64,000 nt of DNA from Micromonospora arborensis (GCF_003205615.1 NZ_PYBV01000005.1:117452-181451), one strand, 5' to 3'; counted from the first letter of the stretch, positions 42,650 to 51,791 are shown. Translations and numbers: made by a program. The notes: a model not told the origin generated them from the letters alone.

Positions 42650-42693
42650 TGACCGGTGGTGGTTGGTCGCCGAAAGCGCTCTGGACGACCTGC

Positions 42694-43341
42694 TCAGTGG
42701 CCGATGTTGACCTGTGCCCGGTGCTGATCGCCCTTCTCGATGAGGTCGACGAACCCGAGCGCGTAGTCCGCGGCGGAGATCCCCCCGCCGTCCTCGGGCT
42801 GAACCGCGACGTCGTCGCCGAGTCGATAACGGCCGAGTCGTTCGCCGGGCATGCGTGCGCCGAACCTGAGCGCCGGGCTCACAAAGACCCAGTCGAGTGT
42901 CGGCGGCGTGGCCGGGAGGTCTTCGATGATGAGCGCCGCCCCGGCACGGATCTCGTCGTGGAGTTCTGCGGGGATGTGGCTGAGGTCGGTGACGAAGCGA
43001 TCTGCCCCGGGCGCGGGGCGCAGCGACGAGTAGCCGCCGACGACGAACAGCGGTACGCCGGCGACATCGGCCAGACGCGCGACGGTGCGATAGACGTCGC
43101 GGAAGGCCCCGGCCAGCGAGCCGCGTGGGGCGAGTGCGGCGACTACGACGTCCGCGTCGGCGATGGGTGCCGAGAGCGTCGCTTCGTCGGTGGCGTCGCC
43201 TTGGATATAGGTCACGTTCGGGATCGGCGCCTTGGGGAGCGAGCGGCTCAGTGCGGTGACCCGGTGACCGCGAGCAGCGGCCTCCGCGACGATGGCCGAA
43301 CCGGCATAGCCGGTGCCGCCGATGACGGTGATGCGAGACAC
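42694..43341 (-). CDS. NAD(P)H-binding SDR-like oxidoreductase
   Basis: A 215-residue atypical short-chain dehydrogenase. VSRITVIGGTGYAGSAIVAE begins the Rossmann fold (GGTGYAG), followed by GDATDEATL and VVVAALAPRG. GTG at 43341 follows GGAAGG by 8 nt. It lacks a clear YxxxK, as in the NAD(P)H-binding (NmrA/YwnB-like) group that may act as redox sensors or reductases. It is divergent from an HxlR regulator, the usual partner of this type of gene in actinomycetes. Confidence 0.85.
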   Translation of the reverse strand: MSRITVIGGTGYAGSAIVAEAAARGHRVTALSRSLPKAPIPNVTYIQGDATDEATLSAPIADADVVVAALAPRGSLAGAFRDVYRTVARLADVAGVPLFVVGGYSSLRPAPGADRFVTDLSHIPAELHDEIRAGAALIIEDLPATPPTLDWVFVSPALRFGARMPGERLGRYRLGDDVAVQPEDGGGISAADYALGFVDLIEKGDQHRAQVNIGH

Positions 43342-43429
43342 GAGGTGCCCTTCCACGGTACGGGTGGCGTCGGTCGACGCGCCGTGATTACCGTAGGAGC
43401 CCAGCTCTCCATCGGGAAGTAGGCACTTT

Positions 43430-43846
43430 GTGGTAACCACCGAGGCCGAATCGGTGCTCCGCGGCAGCCCCTACCGCGCGGACTGCCCGACTCGTCACAT
43501 CCTGGATCGCATCGGCGACCGTTGGACGGTGCTCATCGTGGGCGCCCTCTGGGACGGCAGCGCCCGCTTCTCGGAGTTGCGCCGGCGCGTTGAGGGCGTC
43601 TCGCAGAAGATGCTCACGCAGACCCTTCGCGGCCTCGAACGCGATGGACTCGTGCGCCGCACCGTCTACCCGGAAGTCCCGGTCCGCGTCGAGTACACGC
43701 TCACCGAGGCGGGCCGCACCCTGCGTGAGCCGCTGCGTGCCCTGCAGGAGTGGTCGATCGCGCACCTCGGCGACGTGTCAGCGTCGCAGGAAGCCTACGA
43801 CCGCGCGAATCGGCCACCTCCTGACGCGACGGATCGCGACAACTGA
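43430..43846 (+). CDS. HxlR-family winged-helix regulator
   Basis: A 138-residue regulator with the HxlR signature CPTRHILDRIGDRWTVLIVG, then FSELRRRVEGVSQKMLTQTL and YPEVPVRVEYTLTEAG. The Cys at the start of the domain is conserved in redox- or electrophile-sensing members. GTG at 43430; the palindrome GTGGTAACCAC overlaps this start codon and may be part of an operator. It is divergent from the oxidoreductase at 42694-43341 and probably represses it. Confidence 0.9.
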   Translation: MVTTEAESVLRGSPYRADCPTRHILDRIGDRWTVLIVGALWDGSARFSELRRRVEGVSQKMLTQTLRGLERDGLVRRTVYPEVPVRVEYTLTEAGRTLREPLRALQEWSIAHLGDVSASQEAYDRANRPPPDATDRDN

Positions 43847-43850
43847 GGGT

Positions 43851-43900
43851 GCGGTTCGCGGCGACCCGCCCGCTCGGAAGCCCACGACACCGCGGACCGC
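43851..43900. terminator. Candidate bidirectional hairpin between convergent genes
   Basis: GCGGTTCGCGG (43851-43861) can pair with CCGCGGACCGC (43890-43900) with one wobble, over a 28-nt loop. It lies between the stops of the HxlR and SMP-30 genes. The long loop lowers confidence. Confidence 0.4.
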
Positions 43901-43917
43901 CTCTTCAAGGCTCCTGA

Positions 43918-44982
43918 TCAGTACGGGTAGCCGGGAATGTTGAGCCGCACGCTGTACAGGCCGGAGTCGTTCCGCGGGCCCGAGGTGATGTAGAGGGTCT
44001 GCCGGTCCGGGCCGCCGAACGCCACGTTTGTCGTACCGGAGGTGCCGGGCCGGATCGTGCCGAGCTGGGTGCCCGCGGGGGAGTAGACGTGAACCAGACC
44101 GTCCGAGCCCGACGCCCAGTACACGTTGCCGGCGCAGTCGATCGTGACGCCGTCCGGACCGCCGACGTAGTTCACGAACACGCTGCGCGCACCGGTGCTG
44201 CCGTCGGGCTGGATGGCGTACTTGTAAATCTTGTTCTCGGAGTAGGCGCCCACGTACAGCGCGGTCCCGTCCGGCGAGAGCGCGATGCCGTTGGGTTGGC
44301 GCAGCCGGTCGTCCACCAGCGACACCTGGCCGCCGGAGACGCGGAAGACGCTGGTACGCCCGTTCATCTGGTCCGAGCGGTTGCCCCGCTGGAAGTTGGG
44401 GTCGGTGAAGTAGGCGACGCCGTCCGAGCGGACCGCGACGTCGTTGGGCGAGTTGAACGCCCGGCCCTGGTAGTTGGCCGCGACGGTGCTGCGGGACCTG
44501 TCGCTCAGCCGGTACGCGGAGACGTTTCGCTGGTCGTGGGTGGCCGCGATGATCTGCTGGGCGTCGGCGCTGAGCGCCAGGCCGTTGCTGCCGGCGTTGG
44601 CGATGAACGTGTCGAAGGTCGCCGGTGGGGTGAACCGGCGGATCGTGGACGGTTGGACGTTGTACGGCCCGGAGCCGGCGGCCATGTCGGACATCAGCAG
44701 GTAGCCGCCGTCAGCGACCCAGACCGGCCCTTCGAGGAACGAGAAGCCACTCTGGATCTTCGTGGCTTGCAGGGAACTGCTCGGCAGCGGTGGGCCGTAT
44801 CCGGTCCCGGTCGGGCAGACGCCGGGCGGCGTGCCGGGCGGGCCGGCGAGCGCAGCGTGAGCGTTAACATCGGTGACGCGCTGGTTTTCTGCGGGCGCGG
44901 CGGCGGCACCGGTGGGGACGGTTGCGGTGCTGAGCGCGAGGCACAGACCGGCCAGTGCGGCGGTGGTTGGACGCCAGGTCAT
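43918..44982 (-). CDS. Secreted SMP-30/gluconolactonase-like beta-propeller protein
   Basis: A 354-residue protein with signal peptide (1-31, ending AAAA) and a six-bladed beta-propeller. LEGPVWVADGGYLLMSDM, NSPNDVAVRSDGVAYFTDPN and QPNGIALSPDGTALYVGAYS carry the Glu, Asn and Asp calcium or zinc ligands of the SMP-30/LRE family. ATG at 44982 has GGAG 8 nt upstream. Secreted members hydrolyse lactones or related esters. It is monocistronic; inverted repeat 45150-45164 lies upstream. Confidence 0.83.
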   Translation of the reverse strand: MTWRPTTAALAGLCLALSTATVPTGAAAAPAENQRVTDVNAHAALAGPPGTPPGVCPTGTGYGPPLPSSSLQATKIQSGFSFLEGPVWVADGGYLLMSDMAAGSGPYNVQPSTIRRFTPPATFDTFIANAGSNGLALSADAQQIIAATHDQRNVSAYRLSDRSRSTVAANYQGRAFNSPNDVAVRSDGVAYFTDPNFQRGNRSDQMNGRTSVFRVSGGQVSLVDDRLRQPNGIALSPDGTALYVGAYSENKIYKYAIQPDGSTGARSVFVNYVGGPDGVTIDCAGNVYWASGSDGLVHVYSPAGTQLGTIRPGTSGTTNVAFGGPDRQTLYITSGPRNDSGLYSVRLNIPGYPY

Positions 44983-45149
44983 CGGATGCTCCAATCGGCG
45001 TCGGCGCTCGCCAAGGCCGGCGGTCGACGCGTCGTGCGTGGTCACGGCGGCCGGCACGACGTTGGGTGCGGACCGTCGATGCGGGTATAAGGCAGCCTAA
45101 TGTCGATAACCAGCGGAACGCACCGGTTCCACCTCGATAATTTCGCCAC

Positions 45150-45164
45150 GTATCGACGCGATAC
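45150..45164. promoter_or_regulatory. Inverted repeat GTATCG-ACG-CGATAC
   Basis: A perfect 6-bp inverted repeat with 3-nt centre, in an AT-richer stretch about 170 bp upstream of the SMP-30 gene. Related TCGATA words occur at 45103 and 45134, so several half-sites may form a regulatory cluster. Confidence 0.4.
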
Positions 45165-45270
45165 ATAAAGACCCTGGTCAATGCGCTGACATCAAGAAAA
45201 ATAGACCTGCCAGACCTCCTGCAGGCGATGGGGGTCGACGTCGGCGACGAGGACGGTGCCCGACGGGCGC

Positions 45271-46251
45271 TCAATTCGCCACCTGGAGGACGAGCTTGCC
45301 GGTGGTAGTTCCGGACTCGATGCGGCGGTGGGCGTCGGCGGCCCGGTCGAGGGGGAGCGTCTCCACGCGTACGCGTAGGTCGCCCTTCGCCGCGGCGGCG
45401 ACCGCGCGGCGCAGCGCCCGGCCGGCTTCGTCAGGGTACGCGGCGGCGAAGGCGGCGAGGTTGAAGCCGGAGACCGTCTTGTTGGTGAACCAGAGTTCGT
45501 TCGCGGGGATCCCGACGTCGTCGCTGCCGGAGGCGTTGCCCATGACGACCAGGCGTCCCATCGGCGCCAGTCGGTCCAGGCTGGCCCGGCGGGTAGCGCC
45601 GCCGACCATGTCGACCACGATGTCGAACTCGCCGACATCGGTGAGCCGGTCGCGGGGGACCACCTCGTCGTAGCCGAAGCCCATCGCCGTTTCGATCTTG
45701 GCGGTGCTGCCGACGGTGCCCACCACCCGGCCTGCGCCCAGCAGCCGCGCGACCTGACCGAGTTGGCTGCCCACGCCGCCGGCGGCGGCATGCACCAGCA
45801 CCCGCTCGCCGGGCGCGATGCGGGCGACGCGGTCGAGCACGAGGAAGGCGGTGGTGCTGTTGGACGGCAGGGCCGCCGCGACGTCAAGCCCGGAACGAAA
45901 GCCGTCCAGTGGGGCGACCAGGGCGGCGGCGGTCACGGCCACCTCGGCGTAGCCGCCGCTGTTGACGATCGTGAGCGCCGCGACCGGCTGGCCCACCGTC
46001 ACGCTGTCCACGCCCGCGCCGACGGCCCGAATCCGCCCGGCGACCTCGATGCCGGGTACGAACGGCAGTGGCACGTCGACCACGCCGCGCCGGTAGAGGA
46101 CCTCGGCGAAGTTGGCGCCCGCGTACGCCACGTCGATGCTCACCTCGCCCGGCCCTGGCTCGGGAACCGTCATCTCGTCGCGGCGAAGCACGTCGGCCGC
46201 ACCGAAGCTGGGGATCGTCACTGCCGTCATCTGCATGGTGTCGTTGTTCAT
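45271..46251 (-). CDS. NADPH:quinone-oxidoreductase-type MDR enzyme
   Basis: A 326-residue zinc-independent MDR dehydrogenase. FGAADVLRRDEMTVPEPGPG begins the GroES-like domain; VLVHAAAGGVGSQLGQVARL is the NADPH-binding AAxGGVG motif. No zinc-ligand Cys or His cluster is present. I take MNND at ATG 46251 as start; an ATG three codons upstream is also possible. The XRE regulator gene ends 44 nt upstream on the same strand, so the two are probably one unit. Confidence 0.85.
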   Translation of the reverse strand: MNNDTMQMTAVTIPSFGAADVLRRDEMTVPEPGPGEVSIDVAYAGANFAEVLYRRGVVDVPLPFVPGIEVAGRIRAVGAGVDSVTVGQPVAALTIVNSGGYAEVAVTAAALVAPLDGFRSGLDVAAALPSNSTTAFLVLDRVARIAPGERVLVHAAAGGVGSQLGQVARLLGAGRVVGTVGSTAKIETAMGFGYDEVVPRDRLTDVGEFDIVVDMVGGATRRASLDRLAPMGRLVVMGNASGSDDVGIPANELWFTNKTVSGFNLAAFAAAYPDEAGRALRRAVAAAAKGDLRVRVETLPLDRAADAHRRIESGTTTGKLVLQVAN

Positions 46252-46295
46252 GACGACCATCCTGGGTGGCTGGCGCGGCGCCAGGCAGTGTCGGC

Positions 46296-47156
46296 TTATC
46301 CGGGGTGTGCCACCACCAGGCTGCGCTCGCGCATGAGCCGTGCCAGCCGCTCCTCAGTGCCGCTGCCTGGACGCGGATTGTGCAGGATCAGGTGGCTTCC
46401 GGGGTGTTCGGGCAGCGGCAGCAGCGTGGCGTCGAACAGGAGCGTGCCGGCCTCGGGGTGGTCGACCGCCTTGACCGCGCTGGTGTGCTCGGCGACGTCG
46501 TGGCGTGCCCACAACTCGGCGAACTCCGGGCTGACCGTGGCCAGGTCGGCGGCGACGCGTGCGAACTCCGGATCGTCCGGGTAGCGCGCGGCGTCGGCGC
46601 GGAAGCCGGCGGCTACGGCGGGTGCCGTCTCGGTCCAGTGCCGGTGCGCCACCCGGTAGCGGTTGTTGGTGAAGAAGGAGACCAGGCAGTTGTGGTCGGT
46701 CTCGCCGTAGCCGAACACCGCCCGAGCCGCGTCGTTCACCGCCGTGAAGTTCCAGTGCCGGTCGCGGACGTAGGCCGGGCGAGGCGACCAGGCGCTGAGC
46801 AGCCGTTGCAGCTCGGGCGACGCGGGCACCGCCGGGGCGGGTGGCGTCTCGGGCGGATTGAGGCCAGCCAGACGGTAGAGGTGCGCGCGCTCGACTGCCT
46901 CCAGCCGCAGCGTGCGCCCGATCGCGTCGAGGACGTCCTCGGACACGTTGATGTCGCGGCCCTGTTCCAGCCAGGTGTACCAGGACACCCCGACGCCGGC
47001 CAGCACGGCGACCTCCTCCCGGCGCAACCCCGGTGTGCGCCGCCGGCCGCCGCCGGGCATGCCGACGTCAGCGGGCGAAACCCGCTCTCGGCGACTGCGC
47101 AGGAAGTCGCGCAGTTCGGCGCGGCGGTGGTCGGCGGTCGCGGAGGCACTGGCCAT
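46296..47156 (-). CDS. XRE-type regulator with MmyB-like ligand-binding domain
   Basis: A 286-residue regulator. The helix-turn-helix lies at about 30-85 (TPGLRREEVAVLAGVGVSWY, TWLEQGRDINVSEDVLDAI). The C-terminal PAS-like MmyB domain (about 100-275) contains the RHWNFTAVNDAARAVFGYGE pattern. ATG at 47156 (MASASATADHRR) is the usual family start. It sits directly upstream of the quinone oxidoreductase, and in actinomycetes this regulator class typically controls adjacent oxidoreductases; members may bind fatty-acid-like ligands. Confidence 0.87.
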   Translation of the reverse strand: MASASATADHRRAELRDFLRSRRERVSPADVGMPGGGRRRTPGLRREEVAVLAGVGVSWYTWLEQGRDINVSEDVLDAIGRTLRLEAVERAHLYRLAGLNPPETPPAPAVPASPELQRLLSAWSPRPAYVRDRHWNFTAVNDAARAVFGYGETDHNCLVSFFTNNRYRVAHRHWTETAPAVAAGFRADAARYPDDPEFARVAADLATVSPEFAELWARHDVAEHTSAVKAVDHPEAGTLLFDATLLPLPEHPGSHLILHNPRPGSGTEERLARLMRERSLVVAHPG

Positions 47157-47200
47157 GGCCGCAATCCTACGGACCGCCAAGTGCCTGGCCAGGGGTGGTG

Positions 47201-47215
47201 CCCGTCGCGGACGGG
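47201..47215 (-). terminator. Small hairpin after the LLM oxidoreductase gene
   Basis: CCCGTC, loop GCG, GACGGG lies 14 nt past the stop at 47229. Six pairs only, so weak. Confidence 0.35.
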
Positions 47216-47228
47216 GGCCTTCCGAACG

Positions 47229-48092
47229 TCAGATCAGGGCCGCGGCGAGAGCACGGAACGACTCGGCGGGGAAGGTCGTGGCGTCGCCACCGTTGAGTAC
47301 CTGGATAGCCACCTCGTCCGCGCCGGCCTGATAGTGCTGCTCCAGCCCGGCGGCGACCTTCTCGACCGTGCCCCAGGGGATCAGGGCGTCGACGAGGCGG
47401 TCGCTGCCGCCCCCGGCGAAGTCCTCGTCGGTCCAACCGAACCGCCGCAGGTTGTTGGTGTAGTTCGGCAGTGCGAGGTATCCGCTCGCGTACTGCCGCG
47501 CGGTGGCGCGCGCCGTGGTGGCGTCCGCGTCGAGGACCACCGCCACCTCGGGAGCGAGCAGCCGGTCCGGCCCGATCGCCGCCCGGGCCTCGGCGGTGTG
47601 CTCGGCTGGGACGAAGTACGGGTGCGCCCCGGCCGAACGGTCGCGGGAGAGCTCTAGCATCCGTGGGCCGAGCGCGGCCAGGATCCGCCGCTCGGGCGGA
47701 AGGCCCGCCGCGTCGAGACCGTCCAGATAATCCACCATCTTCGAGTACGGCTTGCGGTAGTCGGTGCCGCTGCCCTCCAGCAGCACCGCGTGGCTGGCGC
47801 CGAGACCGAGCAGGAACCGGCCGGGATGAGCCCGCTGCGCGTCCTGTGCGAACGCCGCCACCTCCGGGGGCGACGAGTGCCAGATGCTCACAATCCCCGA
47901 CGCGACCCCGATGCGGCTGGTCCCGTCCAGGATCTCCCGGAAGCGTGGGGCGATGTTTTCCCCGAAACCGCCCGAGAACCAGAGCCGCGAGTAGCCAAGT
48001 TCCTCCAACTCGGTCGCGGCGTCGACGGCCGCGCCCCGGCTTTCTGTACGGAGGAAGAACGGTTGCCATACGCTGACGAGTCGTTGTGCCAT
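47229..48092 (-). CDS. F420-dependent LLM-class oxidoreductase
   Basis: A 287-residue luciferase-like TIM-barrel protein. YSRLWFSGGFGENIAPRFRE, SRIGVASGIVSIWHSSPPEV and HPGRFLLGLGASHAVL are typical of actinobacterial LLM-class F420-dependent enzymes, including the usual Gly-rich phosphate-binding strand. ATG at 48092. These enzymes use cofactor F420 for hydride transfer to diverse substrates; none can be named here. It also indicates an F420-producing organism. Confidence 0.85.
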   Translation of the reverse strand: MAQRLVSVWQPFFLRTESRGAAVDAATELEELGYSRLWFSGGFGENIAPRFREILDGTSRIGVASGIVSIWHSSPPEVAAFAQDAQRAHPGRFLLGLGASHAVLLEGSGTDYRKPYSKMVDYLDGLDAAGLPPERRILAALGPRMLELSRDRSAGAHPYFVPAEHTAEARAAIGPDRLLAPEVAVVLDADATTARATARQYASGYLALPNYTNNLRRFGWTDEDFAGGGSDRLVDALIPWGTVEKVAAGLEQHYQAGADEVAIQVLNGGDATTFPAESFRALAAALI

Positions 48093-48161
48093 ACCGGAAC
48101 AATACGACCAAAACGGCTCCGGTACGAGCGCTGCTGGTCCGCTACGTCCTTCGCGGCCGTT

Positions 48162-48779
48162 TCACAGCAGCCGTTTCAGGGCGAGAGACAGACCAACGCC
48201 CCGGGCGTGGACGAGGAGCCGCCTGCCGGGCTCGCGATCACCCCACGTCTTCGTGCCGCGACCGTGCGTGCCGTGCTCGGCGTACGTCTTCTCGAAGTCG
48301 AACGACTTCAACTGGAAGTCATCGATATCGCGGACGGAATGGGAGTGCTTGACGAAGGCCCTGGTCACGCCTCGCTCAACGTTCATGACCTCCTCCTCGT
48401 AGAGGACGACGTGCTTGAGAGCACCGTCCGGCAGGAGGAGGAAGGTGTGCTGTTCGTGGGTGATCTCCTGGAGCGTGCCGCCGCGCTGCCGGGTGTTCCG
48501 TTCGATGTGGTAGTTGCGGTGGTCGAGTGCCCAGTGGCGGCCGGCGACGTCGATCCGCCTCGTGACCGGCTGATTCTGGGATGTCAGCTCCCTACGCGTG
48601 AACAGCCCGAACGGGCCGTACTTGCGCACACGCTCCTTTTCGACGGTCTGGTACTCCGTCGTGGTGTAGCTGATGGGGCCTTCCGGTGGCTTGCGCGTAT
48701 CCCGCGCCACGCGCTTGGCGTAGGCGCGCAGTCGGGGCCAGTCCGCCACGCTCGCCTCGTACGCCCGCCGGTCCGGCAT
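48162..48779 (-). CDS. Conserved protein of unknown function
   Basis: A 205-residue soluble protein, beginning at ATG 48779 with GGAGGGGG upstream. It is rich in Arg, His and Tyr, with alternating beta-strand pattern (VTRRIDVAGRHWALDHRNYH, TFLLLPDGALKHVVLYEEEV). I do not recognise a family. The strong ribosome site and clear coding bias support a real gene. Confidence 0.65.
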   Translation of the reverse strand: MPDRRAYEASVADWPRLRAYAKRVARDTRKPPEGPISYTTTEYQTVEKERVRKYGPFGLFTRRELTSQNQPVTRRIDVAGRHWALDHRNYHIERNTRQRGGTLQEITHEQHTFLLLPDGALKHVVLYEEEVMNVERGVTRAFVKHSHSVRDIDDFQLKSFDFEKTYAEHGTHGRGTKTWGDREPGRRLLVHARGVGLSLALKRLL

Positions 48780-48983
48780 GATGCCCCCTCCAGTGTTGGA
48801 AGCAGCTAACCAAGCGAGCCCGGCGAGCGGAGCCCCTCCATCAGCTCCAACTTCTGACTGTGCTGACCGGGCAGAACGGCCTTATATTCACACCTGTCGA
48901 CGATCGGTCAGCTCAGGGCAGCCAACGTCACCATCCCGGTCTGATCCACAATCTCGTTCAACCGAACCTCGGGCAGGTGGTGA

Positions 48984-49028
48984 GGTCCGCCGGTACCGGC
49001 CCGCGAGGGGAACCTGTACCGGCGGACC
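48984..49028 (-). terminator. Terminator hairpin after the M14 carboxypeptidase gene
   Basis: GGTCCGCCGGTAC (48984-48996) pairs perfectly with GTACCGGCGGACC (49016-49028) across a 19-nt loop, 26 nt beyond the stop at 49055. Confidence 0.65.
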
Positions 49029-49054
49029 AGATGCTCCACCGGCCAGACGAGCGC

Positions 49055-51535
49055 CTACTTCGTGCGGATCGTGATCGTCGCCTTACGGTAGTTGTCGCGC
49101 CTGTCGTTCTTCGTCGGGTCGTAGTTCTGCTCGATGTTGCCCGCCGCGTCGACCGAGAACCAGTGGAACGTCGTCGTCTCGGTCACGTGGAACACCTCGC
49201 CCGGCTCCCGGAACTCGGTCGCCTCGTAACGCGGCGACTGGAGGGTGGGCCGGCTGCCGTCGGTCGTGTAGTAGATGGTGGCCGGCTCGTTCGTCTCGAA
49301 GCGCACGTCGACGGGCTGGGAGTATTTCCCGCCGCCGGGAACGAGCTTGGACGTCGGGTCCTTCTTGTCCTTGCCCCAGTCCGCCGCGACCCGGAACATC
49401 TCCATGATTCCGTTGGCGTACTCCATCGTCTCGGCGTGTCCGCTGACGAGGTTCGGATCGCCCTCCCACACCGGTTGGAACGAGCCGCCCTGCCAGTCGC
49501 CGGTGGCCGGGTTGTAGACCGAGCCGCCGACCTCCCAGCCGAACGCGTAGATCCCATAGGTGTGGTACAGGTCCTCGCGCACGTTACCGGCGGAGGAGTA
49601 GAGGACGTCCGAGGAGCCGCCGACGTTCTCCGGCGTGACGACGGTTTCCCGGTGCGCCTTGACCTGCGACAGGATCCTGCCGGCCGACTGCCAGTAGAAC
49701 GCCTCGTCGCCCAGCGGCGGGCGCGGCGTGGTGATCCGCCCGTCCGCGATGTAGGCGCCGGGCTGCCAGAACAGCTGGCCGCCGTTGGAGTGCACCGACA
49801 TCATGAACTTGATGTTCGAGTACTTCTCGACCAGCCAGATGATGTTCTTCGACTCCGGCTCGGACAGCTCTTCCGGCCCCTGGTAGGTGTCGCTGACGCA
49901 GCTGGTCGACGCACCCGAGTAGCCGTCGTGACCCGACCCGACCCGGTAGTTCCGGTTCAGGTCGACACCCCAGGAGTTACGCCGGGCCGGATCGGCGTTC
50001 TCATCCGGGCAGTGGTTCGTCATGTTCCGGCGCTGTGAGGCGAAGTTGTAGAAGCTGTAGTTCGCCCCGTCGGGGTTGTTGGACAGGATGAAGAAGACGT
50101 CGGTGCCCTCGACGATCTTCTTGGTCTCCTTGTCCGTCTTGTAGTTGTGCACCAGACGCTCGGCCGACTCCAGTGAGGTCGTCGCGGGCACCCACTCGCG
50201 GGCGTGGTCCTGCGCCTGGATCAGCACGCCGGGGTTCCTGCCGTCGCGGTGCTTGCCGATCCGCAGGACGGGGATCGTGACCGGCCCGCGCGGCACCTCG
50301 CCCTCCGGTGCGCCGACGCGCTTCTGGTCGAGGAAGTCGGTGAGCGCGACCGGGCCGGACGTCGGCGCGACGATGCCGGTGCCCGCGTTGGTCCGGTACG
50401 GGTGCGCCCGGTCGATGAGGCCCTGGGACTGGGCCTCCAGCGCCGCCGCCACCTCGGTCGCCGTACTCGCGACCCCGGCGGAGGCGTCCTTCGCGAGGAG
50501 GACGCGGATCGCCTTGCCCGCCACCTCGACGCTCAGCGGAAGGTTCGCCTCCGGCCGCTGCACGAACTCGACGGTGATGTCGTTGCCACCCTCGTGGCCC
50601 CACGCCGCCGAGCTGACGACGACCGCGGACGGCCCGGTGCCGCCGATGGTGGCCTGCGCCTTGCGCTGGTAGCCGTTCGTCTGGTTCGGCAGGTAGACGA
50701 TCTCAGCGATGTCCGGGTACTGCCGGGCGATCTCCTTGGCGCGGCTGTAGAGCTGCTGCGGGTTCCGGTAGCCGTCGACGAAGTCCGACTTGTAGCCCCG
50801 ATTCTCCGTCAGCGGCGGCGGCGCGTCCTCAAGCCAGTCGGAGACGTCACCGGTGGCGACGCCGCCGGTCGAACTCGTGACCCGGATCTGGTTTGGGCGG
50901 GCGTCGAGTTTGAACAGGTTCCGGTGGAACATGTACTGCCCGGAGTCGACGAACCGGCTCATCGTCCGGGCGAAACCGAACGGCGTGCGCCGGCCCGAGT
51001 CGTTCTCGAGCTGCATCGTGACGATCGGGTCCGCCTGCTGCCCTTCGGTGGTCCGCGCCTCGACGTAGAGGAAACCCTGGCCCTTCGTGGTGAACCAGTC
51101 GGCGCGGACGACCCGTACCGTCGCCTCGTGGCTGTGTGGCTGGTCAGCCTGCGTACGGAAGGCCTGGATGCCGCCGTCGGCCTCCTCACTCCAGGCGAAA
51201 CCCTCGTTGTCGCCGAGGATTGTGACGCCCATCGCCTGGAGTTCGGCGGTCTGCGCGGCGGTCACCACCGCCTCGCCCTCGATGCCGTTGGGCACGCGCC
51301 GAAGGCCGTGTTCGAGGTCGAAGCCGGCGGCGGCGACCTTGTCCAGCATGTCGGCGCCGGTCAGTTGGATGCGTACGAGGCGTACCGATTCCTGGGTCTC
51401 GAGTGGGGAACGCCCAGACTCCGCCGCGGCGGTGGACGCCGAGGGATCCGCGCCTACGGGCGCGGGCACGGTGAGGACGCTCGCCACCAGGGCGGGCAGC
51501 GTGAGAAGCGCGATGCGCAGTCGTCTGCGGTGCAT
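49055..51535 (-). CDS. Secreted M14 zinc carboxypeptidase with C-terminal chitobiase-like domain
   Basis: An 826-residue exported metallopeptidase. Signal peptide 1-29. After a propeptide-like and beta-rich N-terminal region, the catalytic zinc site HAREW gives His444 and Glu447, followed by DGANYSF, DLNRNY with substrate-binding residues and HSNGGQLFW with the third ligand; the catalytic Glu is in GWEVGGSVYNP. A segment of about 125 residues (300-425) separates the first M14 strands from the zinc motif, an insertion. C-terminally a CHB_HEX_C-like domain (about 745-820; EPATIYYTTDGSRPT) is present. ATG 51535 is preceded by AAGGAGGG. It probably degrades extracellular peptides. Confidence 0.88.
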   Translation of the reverse strand: MHRRRLRIALLTLPALVASVLTVPAPVGADPSASTAAAESGRSPLETQESVRLVRIQLTGADMLDKVAAAGFDLEHGLRRVPNGIEGEAVVTAAQTAELQAMGVTILGDNEGFAWSEEADGGIQAFRTQADQPHSHEATVRVVRADWFTTKGQGFLYVEARTTEGQQADPIVTMQLENDSGRRTPFGFARTMSRFVDSGQYMFHRNLFKLDARPNQIRVTSSTGGVATGDVSDWLEDAPPPLTENRGYKSDFVDGYRNPQQLYSRAKEIARQYPDIAEIVYLPNQTNGYQRKAQATIGGTGPSAVVVSSAAWGHEGGNDITVEFVQRPEANLPLSVEVAGKAIRVLLAKDASAGVASTATEVAAALEAQSQGLIDRAHPYRTNAGTGIVAPTSGPVALTDFLDQKRVGAPEGEVPRGPVTIPVLRIGKHRDGRNPGVLIQAQDHAREWVPATTSLESAERLVHNYKTDKETKKIVEGTDVFFILSNNPDGANYSFYNFASQRRNMTNHCPDENADPARRNSWGVDLNRNYRVGSGHDGYSGASTSCVSDTYQGPEELSEPESKNIIWLVEKYSNIKFMMSVHSNGGQLFWQPGAYIADGRITTPRPPLGDEAFYWQSAGRILSQVKAHRETVVTPENVGGSSDVLYSSAGNVREDLYHTYGIYAFGWEVGGSVYNPATGDWQGGSFQPVWEGDPNLVSGHAETMEYANGIMEMFRVAADWGKDKKDPTSKLVPGGGKYSQPVDVRFETNEPATIYYTTDGSRPTLQSPRYEATEFREPGEVFHVTETTTFHWFSVDAAGNIEQNYDPTKNDRRDNYRKATITIRTK

Positions 51536-51708
51536 GCTTCCCTCCTTCTTTTGCGGCCTGTGGTTGATGCCGTGGCCGGCCCACGAGCGGACCGGACCGC
51601 TCCAAACGGACGGACATGCGGAGATCGCCCACGGTGAGCCGGGTAACGACGGCGGTCGTCGTCGTCGCCAGGCACGTGCGGGCTGTGAGCGAGCTCGAAG
51701 CGGTGAGT

Positions 51709-51725
51709 GTATGCGAATTCATCGC
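51709..51725. promoter_or_regulatory. Inverted repeat ATGCGA-ATTCA-TCGCAT
   Basis: A perfect 6-bp inverted repeat with 5-nt centre in the 278-bp gap upstream of the M14 carboxypeptidase gene, about 175 bp from its start. It is a possible operator. Confidence 0.35.
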
Positions 51726-51776
51726 ATCGACAGACCGCGTGGGCTCGATCTTGAGCATTGCCTGAGTTAGTCGTTC

Positions 51777-51791
51777 AGCCTCGGCTACCGA
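51777..51791 (-). terminator. Hairpin after the HelD-like gene
   Basis: CCTCGG, loop CTA, CCGAGG lies 23 nt beyond the stop of the HelD-like gene (51814). Six perfect pairs. Confidence 0.45.

Larger units (their letters stand above)
42201..42693. other. Gene-free stretch with inverted repeat and terminator
   Basis: No credible gene in these 493 bases. It holds the AT-rich inverted repeat 42445-42480 and the terminator 42618-42649 of the oxidoreductase gene. The long distance from the DUF2809 start suggests a regulatory or remnant region. Confidence 0.55.

Noticed and set aside
45192..45270. Short tail frame ending HRLQEVWQVYFS after the quinone oxidoreductase
   Set aside because: A possible relic of a lost gene, but too short and unmatched to any family to call.
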